Source: Craspedostauros australis
Lineage: Eukaryota; Bacillariophyta; Bacillariophyceae; Mastogloiales; Achnanthaceae
Assembly (NCBI GenBank): GCA_026770025.1
Contig: JAMXDE010000003.1
Coordinates: 3,348,001 to 3,412,000, forward strand
DNA length: 64,000 nucleotides
Direction of reading: 5' to 3'
Numbering within the stretch: the first letter of the stretch is position 1; the number at the start of each line of letters is the position of its first letter. Under the pieces are notes generated by a model that saw only the letters and a program-made list of their open reading frames with translations, was not told the origin of the DNA and ran no database searches. Shown in pieces: positions 22,069 to 31,781 of this stretch. A program made the position numbers and the translations under genes.

Positions 22069-22630
22069 TGTGACGTGCTCTGTGGATGCTGTGAAGGGAG
22101 CCGCGGATTCGGGAAGGAGCAGCAGTGACAGCACCAGCAGCAACAGCGATTGCTGTTTGCAAAGGCGTGGAATGGTTGCGACGGCAGTGGCTGTTCCAGC
22201 TGATCGCAGGTGGTCCTCTCCAACAAGTTGACGCAATCGGATGTCCGTAATGTAGTGGTGAGATATTGTAGTCGTACGATCTTGGATTGGGATATGGTGA
22301 TCGGAAGAAGGAAGCTGAGCAGAAGAGGCAGCCGACGCTTGCGCGCTATCGATTGCTTCGCGCAGAACGGAACACCACAGAAAAGGACGCAACAAGGGTG
22401 GCGCCTCTGTGTTGTACGACTAAAAGATCTTCTCCGTATCTTCGCCCTCGGTTTTTCGAGTTCGCTCGTCTGTCTGTCTGTCTTTGCCCATGCCTGCTCT
22501 AACAGATGGAAACTAGAGAGAGAGAGAGAATACCAGCACTCTCCAACTCATGGTCGTCTCGAAACGCCATCAAGCTGACTCTATTTCGATTTAGTTTCAT
22601 GCAGTTTGCTTGGTTGCTTTTTTATGTAGT
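22069..22630. other. 5' flank of TPK and 3' flank of the mannosidase gene
   Basis: An open minus-strand frame continuous with TPK runs up to about 22395 without an ATG. GA-rich sequence (near 22514-22530) follows. No separate gene is supported. Confidence 0.4.
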
Positions 22631-24895
22631 TCAGACATCTGTATTTAGCAATGGAAAGATACGCATTGGGTGTGCCTCCGTATTGAAGACATGCTGAAGT
22701 GGAGGATTGGGGAGTATCACATGTGCGATTGTGCGTTTGTGTTCGTGGTGTTTCATGGTGGCCAGTGGGAAGTCAACAGAGAGAGAGAGAGAACATCGAG
22801 AGATTGTGTGAGTTGGGGAACATCGTGTTCCGACTCGTAGCTGCAGCAACACGAAGAACCATATTCACATCAGCACTCCTACCATCGCCACCGCCACCGC
22901 CACCGCCAATGCAATCGTTATCGTTATCGCTATCATCGCACAGAGAGGCACAGCAATACGAGTCCATGTACTCACCTTGTTCAGCAAATCGATCTCGGTC
23001 TCGGGATCAAACAGCAGATACAGGTACTTGACTGTTTCCGCCAAGAAGAAAGATTCCATCTTGTTGCGCGGAGGATGCATGGTGTCGGCGACGGATTTCA
23101 ATTCACCGTAGCCACCGTTGGTACGACAGTACCGCTCGATGGCCTGGAAGACTTCCCATCCCCATTCCCGGTACACGGGGTCTTTCGTGAGATGGTGCAG
23201 AATGAAGAAGCTCTCCACGGTCTCCGGCCGCAACAAGTAATGCGGCGCACCGCCACCGATGCGAAAGTCTTGCCCTTCCACGAATTGGACGAATTCCGGA
23301 GAGATGCCCGTGTTCATTCGGGCGTACATTTGGTAGCAGGTGTAGGTCAGCGCCTTGCCCGTCTTCAAATCGCGCTGGGCGCGTTCCGACTCCAATCCCA
23401 ACGGATCGGTGTACGCGCCAAGGGCCAAAAGCCCGCCCATGAAGCAGACCAGGTGATCCATCTTAGTGTCGTACCGTCCACCATTCTTGTCGGCGATGAA
23501 GACCAGTCCAGATGGCGTCGAGACTTGCAGAAGCTCATCGTGCATGCCCTGGATGGCGAGGTCGTACATGTCGCGGTACTTGGACTCCACCTTGCCGCCC
23601 TGCAGCCAGATCTTGAGCATGTACTCGTAGAAGGAATCCGACATGGCACCGAAGGTGAGCTTCTGATTGCCGAACGTGGGCGGCGATCCCTCGTGCGTGC
23701 GCACCATGTAGGGATAGAGGCCGTTGGGCGGTTGCATCTTGCGCAGAATCTCAAAGGCGTTGTCAGCTTTGGTGGCGTATTCCTCGTACCCCGTGACCTT
23801 GGCGAGCATGCGGAATTCCAGCTGCAAGGTGCCGGCTTCGGCAGTGAGGATGGAGCCGCCAGTCCAGCCGATGCGGTTGGTCTGACCCGTGGCCAAGGTG
23901 ATCTGGCTGTTGGGCAGGCCGGATGGCGTGTTGAAGGCCTTGGCGAGCTTGGAACCCAGCTCGTCGGCCTTGCTCTTGAAGATCTCGTCACCGGACCAAT
24001 CGTAGGCCGCCAGCAACCCTCCCAGACTGCGAATAGTGGTCTCGAAGACGCTCTGCGGTCTCGTGACTTGGAAGCTAGTGTGCTTGGCGACGTACTTCTT
24101 CGCCTCCTCGAACTCCTCGTGCATGCCCATCAGCCACAGTGTGTCCAAGGAATCGAGCAACGTCGTACCCTGGCCGCCCCACCCATTGGAGCCGGCCATG
24201 GAGACCGGCAGGAGCTCGTCCATTCCGAAGGCATGCGCGTGGTAATTTCCCCACGCATGCTTCATGGCCCGCTTGATGAAGTACCGACGCGTGCGTGCCA
24301 CTTCATCGGAATCGGTGGGTCCGTAGGTGTATGGCGAATCGCCGAATCTGTATTCCTCAAAGCGACTGCCACCTGGCGCCGTGAAGGTGGAGAAGTCGTG
24401 ATCTTCCGACACCGCGTCTCCAATGTAGGGCGTGGTGCCGAATGTGCCGATGGTCGCGGTGTGGCCCAAGAAGGCTTCTTTCGTGGTGCCCAGATTCTTG
24501 ATGAGAGCCGCGATTTCGGTGTTGGCATGCTTGTTGTTGCCACCGAGGTGCTTGGAGATGAGCTTGGGGATCTTGGCCCCCTTCTCCTTGATGACCCTCT
24601 CGCCGAATTTGATTGCGCTGACCACCTTGGCCTCGGCGTTGCGCACGCGTGTGACGGCCTGCTTGGACTTTCCGCGCAGCAGATTCGCCACGCTGGCGTC
24701 AGCTCCGTCGCCCTCTGCGTTGAGGGCCTGCGCTGATGCTTCCGGCGATCCGAAGAAGAGGAATCCGATCATGAGACCGCCGATGAGCCCAAATCCGATC
24801 AAGATGAGACCGCCAAGGATCTTCTGGATGAATTGCTGGCTGCTTCCGCCAGCCCCCTTCGTGCCGCGTCTGCGTCGCAATGATTGGGGCGCCAT
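22631..24895 (-). CDS. Class I alpha-1,2-mannosidase (GH47), type II membrane protein
   Basis: GH47 enzymes trim alpha-1,2-linked mannose from N-glycans in the ER or Golgi. Two exons (24895-22976 and 22693-22631) encode 660 residues. The 282-bp intron (GTGAGT...CAG) joins IDLLNK to HVFNTEAHPMRIF, the C-terminal motif of the family. A short cytosolic tail precedes the anchor ILGGLILIGFGLIGGLMIG (about 26-45), and a stem region runs to about 190. Catalytic-domain landmarks are YHAHAFGMDELLPVS, GWGGQGTTLLDSLDTLWLMG, FETTIRSLGGLLAAYD, HLVCFMGGLLALGAY and YLLRPETVESFF. NKMESFFLAETVKYLYLLF follows. Acidic catalytic positions in these motifs appear intact. A single-gene role in N-glycan processing is inferred from the family and topology. 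Confidence 0.93.
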
Positions 24896-26015
24896 GGTCG
24901 CTTCTATCTATCCTTCTATTGTGTCGTCTGATATGCTGTGCTGTGCTATGGGTTATGCGATGAGTGCTGAGTGCTGAGTGCTGAGATGGACCGACTCCTC
25001 GTACGATCGTTCGTATTGTTGATGTCCGGTTGCAGCGCAAGACTGAAAGTGTACAAAGTGGCAATGAATGTGACGATAAATGCCACACTAAATGCCACGA
25101 TCAATGAATGAGCAGAGCAACGAGGAATGGACTTTTGGGAGCAATGATGTGTTCACAGCCGAAACGCAGCTTTCACGATTTGCTTCCGCCGCGTGATCGT
25201 CGTCGTCGTCGTTGCTGCTGTTGCTATGGGTGACTGCAGGTGTCGTCTGGTGCTGCTTGGTGTGTATAGTAGTCGTGTCGGCTTCGATGGAGGATGGCCC
25301 ATTGTCGATGGACGGCTGTGAAGATCGTGGCTTGGCACGGATTCTGCTCTCTCATCCCTGATGTTCAGTTTCGCGCGTTGTTTTGGCGAGAAACAGCCAC
25401 AACAGTCATTCATGAGACACAACAACGAGAAAAGGGAACAACAAAATCGTTTGTTGCGAAATCGAATGGTTCGTACGAGTCGGATGTTGAGAAAAAACTG
25501 ACTGATCTGACCACGACACAGTCGATTCAACCTCATGATCAACACGAGTCGGCATTCGCCAAACGAGACGAAAAGAGAGGGCGGATCAGACAGAGAAAAA
25601 GATCGCGCCACCAGCCCACCAACACATCAAATGCTTCGCGGAAACAAGAAGAAACGTCGCGTTGAGAAGATCCAGGATTTATCGGTGTGACCTCGTCGGT
25701 TCGCATCGCACCAACGCCCTTGCTATCTTCAACAAGTTCTCCTCTCTTCGTTGGATCAATCCTTCTCTCGTCATTCACTCTCTCGAAGTATCAAAGGATC
25801 AAACATACGATCTGCACCATCAGACAGACTTGCACCACAGCACGAACATCGGGGCCAACCACTAAACGGGTAGGAGGACGACACATGCCCGTAGTATTAA
25901 TCAAGAGCATCGAAGCGATTCCAATACAACGGGGCATCGAAAGCACAAGAGAGGATTGAGCAACGGCACCGACCTTGCTCTCATAACCAACGAACGAATA
26001 CTCGCACGCATCACC
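24896..26015. other. Intergenic, divergent promoters
   Basis: This 1.1 kb separates the mannosidase and tocopherol methyltransferase genes, which are divergent. It holds a 7-bp tandem repeat (TGAGTGC, about 3.5 copies, 24961-24985) and CTCGTAC near 24997. Open frames between 25150 and 25950 show no domain. Confidence 0.5.
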
Positions 26016-27551
26016 ATGAGACTTTCCATCCTCTCCTTCGCGGCATGCGCCGCGTGCATGACCCATGCGTGGCAACCAACCGCGACGGTGCAGTCATCGG
26101 CATTCGTCCAAGCGCGTGGAGGAGTCGCAGACAATGCTGCTGCTCCTTCTTCTTCCACGGCATTGCGCATGGGCATCGGATCGGGCGCTCGACGTATCCG
26201 CGATTCCATCTTCAGCAAGGAGCGCAGCCGTGAAGATCTCAAGATCGGCATTGCAGGGTTCTACGATCGTTCTTCCAAGCTCTGGGAAGAGGTTTGGGGT
26301 GAAGTGAGTTGCAAACGTAACATGCGCATGCGTATGTGTATGAATGTGGTTGTGGCTATGGAATGGGAGTGCACATGCACATGCATGTTAATGCTCATTG
26401 GCTCCAGAATCGTACTGCATCAATCTGTTTGCTTGGCTGTGCTGGGCTCTCCTCTCAAGCATTATATAATACATACGATCGCCTAACTCACGCGCACTCC
26501 ATTGGCCCCATCGCTTCCATCCCGATTCATTCTCTTCCCGTTTCACCTTCCAGCATATGCACCACGGATACTACATCCCCGAGGATCGCACGGACCACGT
26601 GCAAGCGCAGATCGATTTGATCGATGAGGTCCTCAAATGGTCAGGCGTAGAGGATGCCACGTCTGTCGTTGATGTGGGTTGTGGAATCGGCGGAAGTTCC
26701 AGGCACATTGCCAGCAAATTCAACTGCAAAGCGCAAGGCATTACCCTGAGCCCCTACCAGGCCAACCGCGGGAACGAGCTGGCCAAGGAACAAGGGTTGG
26801 CAGGGCAGACCTCGTTTCAGGTGAGACAATGAATTCGATATTGGTCGTGTTGTTTGCAGTGTGCTGCTTGCAATGTATGGTTGATGATGCGATGGAGGGC
26901 AATGATAGATGCAGCTTTCACAGGCTATCACAACGATTTAACGCGGTGGCTCTCACATTCCAACTAACGTTGCTCTATTCTGCTCTGCTGCAATGTAACC
27001 TTCTATGTACTCCATCACATTCGACGTGATCGTTGATGTTGCAGGTCGCCGATGCGTTGGACATGCCGTTCGAGGACAACTCCTTCGACTTGGTCTGGAG
27101 TCTGGAAAGCGGCGAGCATATGCCAGACAAGACGCAGTTCATCAACGAACTCTTCCGCGTCGCCGCCCCGGGCGGTCGCATCATCATCGTCACATGGTGC
27201 CACCGTGATTTGGAGGCCGACGAGACCGAATTGACCAAAAAGGAAAAACGATTGTTGGCGAAGATCAACCGCGCGTATTACCTCCCGCGATGGTGCAGCG
27301 TGAAGGATTACGTGGACATCCTGGAGGAGAAGGGAATGCAAGACATCCGACGTGAGGATTGGTCGTACATCATCGCGCCATTCTGGAAGGCCGTCATCAA
27401 GAGCAGCCTTAACTTCAAGTCGGTGTTTGGGCTGGTCAAGAGCGGATTCTCCACTCAGCGTGGTGCCTACGCCATGTTCCTCATGTTGAGGGGGTTCAAC
27501 AAGGGACTGATCAAGTTCGGCCTCATCACGTGCACCAAGCCGAAGGCGTAA
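26016..27551 (+). CDS. VTE4: Gamma-tocopherol C-methyltransferase, plastid-targeted
   Basis: VTE4 methylates gamma- and delta-tocopherol with SAM, the last step of vitamin E synthesis in the plastid. Three exons (26016-26303, 26554-26820, 27045-27551) give 353 residues. Introns 26304-26553 (GTGAGT) and 26821-27044 (GTGAGA) both end in CAG, and both are phase 0. Splicing restores WEEVWGEHMHHGYY, the family's N-terminal signature. SAM motif I is VVDVGCGIGGSSRHIA, followed by GITLSPYQANRGNELA, LDMPFEDNSFDLVWSLESGE and HMPDK. The N terminus is a signal peptide with two possible plastid junctions: THA/WQP (18-19) and SSA/FVQ (29-30). Start 26016 was chosen because it begins the signal peptide; an in-frame ATG at 25956 lies upstream. 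Confidence 0.92.
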
Positions 27552-27809
27552 TTCCGTGGCATTGCGTCGCTTCGCATGACCTGTACGATCTCCCGCGTGT
27601 TTGCAGCACTCAAATCTAGCTCATCCTATGGCAGTGCCTTCATTGCCTTCCATTCCTATGTACCATGCGAAGCCTCTGGACAACACAAGCCTCTTCAGAG
27701 TGTGCCGATGTAAACAACATTACTCTACCTAAGTCCTTTCTTATTCGTCCTTTCCTATTTGTGCACGCACTGTGCCAGAGTACTATTGTATGAGTTCTAT
27801 GCTTTTTCT

Positions 27810-29147
27810 TTAGATGCCACCTCCCAAATAGATCTCCGGATCGATGTTGTACTGTCGCATGTCTTCCTCCAGCACTGTCTTGGGCAGCACATCCGAATTG
27901 AGCCCATGCCCCTCCATCTCGATGCGGAACATCTCCGACACATCGTCGTGCGGCTTGCCATCATCGAACAGGATGAGCTGCCCGCGTTCAAACTCAATCC
28001 ACTCCTCTTCGTACGTCAACGGCGCCGTCGCGATGACGGCGACGCGATCCTGATCCGTCGTGAGGACGGAGAAATCGACGGAGTAGTCGATATCTTGTAG
28101 TTGGCAATGCTGCGTGAAGGGATGCTGCCGCACGGTGTAGTACAGGCCATTCCAGACCTTGCTACCGGGACGGCTGCCGGGCCACGAGTACGCGAACTGC
28201 GTGTACTGGCCGCACGTGAGGAGGAAGTTGAAGATGGTGCCGTCGGGATCGTGAACCACAATTTCGTTGGCCAGCGATTGGATCGCCTCATACAGGACAG
28301 GCAGGCGTGGCAGAGTCTGGAATTTGGATCGCAAGGCGTTGAGGATGGAGCAGAAGGCTGCTTCGGAATCGGTCGTGCCGATTGGGGAGTAGTACGCCTC
28401 TACGGTACAAGTATGTGCGTCCTCGTCGTCGTCATCAATGAGACTCGTCAACTGTTGCAACGTGCTCGTCCTGGATTTGGCGCCCTCCGAGCCATCCGAA
28501 TTGTCGCTGCCATTCGTCTGCTCGTGCTGCTTGAAGTACGGCACTTCCCCGTTGTGGCAGAAGCACCATTGCATGCCCCACATTTCCCTCGAAAAGGGAT
28601 GCACGTTGGCGAGATCGACGTTGCCCACCGTCGCGTACCGGATGTGCCCCATCATGTTGAGCGTCCGGATGGGGTTTCTGCTCAAGTAATCCGCCAAGGA
28701 AGACGTCGCGGCGGCTTCCACATCATGGAACTGCCGCAAGCCCTTGTCCTGGTAGAAGGCGATGCCCCATCCATCGGAATGAATGTCGGTGCCACCGCCG
28801 CGACGGTGGAAGCCTTGCAGGCTGAAGGTGAAGTCGGTCGGTGTGGCGCAGTTCATGCCGAGGAGTTGGCATTGCAGTTGCGTCGCTGTGCTTGGACCTT
28901 TCGTGGCAGCAGCTGTGTGTCTCTGAGACGATTGCTGTTGCCTTCGTCGGCCTTCTGAACGTGCCGTCGACGAGACATCTTCCGATGATGGCTGTGCTGC
29001 GATTGGAGACAGTGGGACGATGGAAAAGGCCGATGCCGAATGTAGATGGAGGTCCAGCGATAGCAGCAGCACCAGCGACACCGCCGGCACCAGCAGGAGG
29101 AGGTTGTTGGTCCCGCCTCTCCTTCTCTGCGGAACGTGCAAGGTCAT
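27810..29147 (-). CDS. Class II glutamine amidotransferase (YafJ/GATase_4-like) with plastid presequence
   Basis: A single exon of 445 residues. From Cys93 the chain follows the bacterial YafJ family: CQLLGMNCATPTDF, then RRGGGTDIHSDGWGIAFY, HIRYATVGNVDLANVHPFSR and FCHNGEVPYF. In this Ntn-hydrolase family the catalytic Cys follows the initiator Met and must become the N-terminal residue. Here it lies behind a 92-residue leader, so the leader must be cut just before Cys93 if the enzyme is active. The leader is a signal peptide (LLLLVPAVSLVLLLSLDL) ending SASA/FSIVP at 40-41, an almost ideal heterokont plastid junction, followed by a basic Ser/Thr/Gln-rich stretch. The amide acceptor is unknown; no synthetase domain is fused. 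It is convergent with VTE4, 258 bp away. Confidence 0.88.
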   Translation of the reverse strand: MTLHVPQRRRGGTNNLLLLVPAVSLVLLLSLDLHLHSASAFSIVPLSPIAAQPSSEDVSSTARSEGRRRQQQSSQRHTAAATKGPSTATQLQCQLLGMNCATPTDFTFSLQGFHRRGGGTDIHSDGWGIAFYQDKGLRQFHDVEAAATSSLADYLSRNPIRTLNMMGHIRYATVGNVDLANVHPFSREMWGMQWCFCHNGEVPYFKQHEQTNGSDNSDGSEGAKSRTSTLQQLTSLIDDDDEDAHTCTVEAYYSPIGTTDSEAAFCSILNALRSKFQTLPRLPVLYEAIQSLANEIVVHDPDGTIFNFLLTCGQYTQFAYSWPGSRPGSKVWNGLYYTVRQHPFTQHCQLQDIDYSVDFSVLTTDQDRVAVIATAPLTYEEEWIEFERGQLILFDDGKPHDDVSEMFRIEMEGHGLNSDVLPKTVLEEDMRQYNIDPEIYLGGGI

Positions 29148-29976
29148 CGTGGAGATTGTACACGGAACGATGAATCAATGAGTAAATTGGGTGGATGGAT
29201 GGATGGATGCATGTGAGAGAACCAGAGAATGAGGGTATGACCCAAGCACAGACTCTATTGTGCTGGCTGATCTGGGTGGAGGTCCCCCATGGTTGATGTT
29301 GTTGGCATCAATGGCCCACAGAGGTCTTCTCTCTTCTTTCGTGTGGTGCCATTCTGGGTGGTCATTGGTGGAGGAAGTTGAAACGTGGACTGTACCAATC
29401 ACGGTCGCTTCCGCAGACACGTTTGATCCGTCCATTCCCGTTTGATAGTGACTTGGAGGCAGCGTCGAGAAAGAAGCGCTTCCGCTGTGTCTGTCGTTGG
29501 TGCCTTTGATGGGATGATCAACGAGCAAGATGGTGCAAGAGCCATGTCGACACCAACACCACCAGCGACGATGATGGCAAAGGCGACGGCCATGGTTGAC
29601 TGTCCGTCATCACTGTCATCATCACTATCATCATCATCATCATCTATTAGTTCTGGCTACAGATCCTGCGACTACGATAAGCATGCCAATGAGAAGTTGA
29701 GGCGATGATGCTGATCGGAGAAACACGCTCAGGAACATCGGCAAAGGAGGCAGTGCTGGCAGTGGAGAAGTGATCAGTCGGAAGGGGCAAAGGCGGCTCA
29801 CGCGACAGCTTCGTCGTTGGCCGTGCAGACACATGTGCGTGCGTTGATGGAGTGTTGTCTATTCTACGCAGTCCTTCCATACGTGAGACGCCATCTTCGT
29901 CTCGCCTCGTCTCTCTACTCGTGATCGTGGTCCTGCATCATCACATACGAATACTCCACGTTCGTTGCGGTGTGCG
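29148..29976. other. Intergenic, divergent promoters
   Basis: This stretch separates the amidotransferase and glycosyltransferase-like genes, which are divergent. It carries an (ATC)n microsatellite at about 29617-29644. No gene is supported. Confidence 0.45.
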
Positions 29977-31618
29977 ATGAAGCCATCATGCACAACAAAC
30001 TCACAGCCAGGTGCTCACAGCACTCTGCGTCAACCATGCGGGAACGATGCGCTCAGCGATTCATCAAAGCAAGACAAGCGTGTTGTATCTGGCAAGCCAG
30101 CTCGATCGGCCCCGTCCACAATCACTTGGTGCCTCCTGTTGGCAGGATTGGCGTTTCTGGGTCAGGTGAGTGTTGTAGAGTATGGTACAAATAGAGTATT
30201 ATTATATTCTATATTATTCTATATGAATGATACTCGTACCATGTTCATACCCGTTCACTCTCCAGATAGAGAGTTGGACATTCCGCCTTGTCATGCTACG
30301 CGTATTACGGATAGCATGCAGTGCACGGGTATGGTGCGGAGAGTATCTCACTTGCGTTCGCCTATGCACCGACTCATTCACCCCGCTCATTGCAACTGCG
30401 CACGATCTACGAGCACACCAGACACGGCAACTTCATCAAGTCCATCAACTCAGCAAGAACACAACGCAACTTGAGAACTTGGACCATCTGAGCACTCGTA
30501 CAATGCCCCAATCGTCCATTCGAATCGAAGCTGCACAATCACGGACGGCGTTCAAATCCAACACGGCCAAGTCAAGCGCGAACAAGCAGCATCCCGCCAA
30601 CGCAATGCGGCAGCAACTTTTAGCTTCGAGCACAAGCGAGAGCACAATATTCTACAACATCTTCATCCCTCCCAATCAAACTGAAGACGCCATGAAGATC
30701 GTTGCGGAGCAGCTGGCATTTCGACAGACATCGTACCTCAGAGACGTCCCGTTGCACTATGTTCTCATTGCACCCAGCGGCATAGACGATACTGACACGG
30801 CAACAAGCGACATTGCTAAGCGCATCCAATCCATGCCCGGCTGCGAACCATGCACCATGATCCGGCATGTAGCAGACGGGAACGAAGAGTTGACGCTGAC
30901 GCAACTTCATGAACACTGCCAACACCATCCATCCCACCGTGTAGTCTACATCCATTCCAAAGGCACATACCATCCGACCCTCAGCAATGACATCCTGCGT
31001 CGATTATCCATGCGCGCCGTCACATCCAAACAGTGCAATACTGCCAGATCCGCCTGCAATGTGTGCTCCGCCCATTTCTCCGTCTACCCGTTCTTCACCG
31101 CAACCGGCAACTTCTTCGTCGCTCAATGCCAATACGTGCAACAGCTTCTGCCACCCACAACCTACCGACAACGCAAGGATTATTTGCATGGAATGTTGGG
31201 CACCTTCAATACGACATCATCGCCCTTGTCACAGAACTTCACGATGACGCCGCAACACCTCGAGAAGGGCAAACGGTTGATCCACTCTTCGTCTCCGTCC
31301 GCCGCGTTCCTCCAAAACTCGACACGACGCAAATCATGGATCGGTGTGGGCCGCAACGCCATGGAACATTGGGTGCATTCGCATCCCAACGTGCAGCCCT
31401 GCGACGTGCATCCCACGTACCGTGGTGCGTACGTCCTATTGAACCGCGGCATCGAAAAGTTCCGTCCCACCGTGCTGCAGGTTCCGTCGATGCGGACGAG
31501 CAAGCACAAAGCCGAATTCGCCCCGTGGTTTCAATTGGAAGGGCGGTTGTTGGAATGGGAATGGATGTACAACGCAGTTCCGAACAACGACAGTTGGATC
31601 TACGGAGTATTACGTTGA
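29977..31618 (+). CDS. Type II membrane glycosyltransferase-like protein of a stramenopile-type family
   Basis: Proposed exons are 29977-30165 and 30266-31618 (about 513 residues) around a 100-bp GTGAGT...CAG intron. This N-terminal join is the least certain part, because residues just after the junction look poorly conserved. Exon 1 supplies the membrane anchor TITWCLLLAGLAFLG. The conserved body starts near STIFYNIFIPPNQTEDAMKI. It contains VVYIHSKGTYHPTLSND (about 290), CNVCSAHFSVYPFFTATGNF and FFVAQCQYVQQLLPP. It closes with WFQLEGRLLEWEWMYN. The HSKG, CNVCS and GN-x-W/F pattern recurs in uncharacterised glycosyltransferase-like proteins I associate with diatoms; I cannot name a substrate. 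No classical DxD is obvious. Confidence 0.6.
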
Positions 31619-31781
31619 ATTGAGACGGCAGGCGATAGACACAGCCATGGCGACAGCGGTGGTGCTGTTGGTATTTCCCACAATAGTAGTAGTAGTAGTA
31701 GTCTGACGTGCTCTATGCTACTCTGCTCTATGAGATTCTACAGTGTTACTCCATCTACGACACCACCTACGAGTACGTACC

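Noticed and set aside
23075-24736. 553-codon plus-strand frame opposite the mannosidase
   Set aside because: The minus strand encodes a full GH47 enzyme; the opposite frame has no family features.
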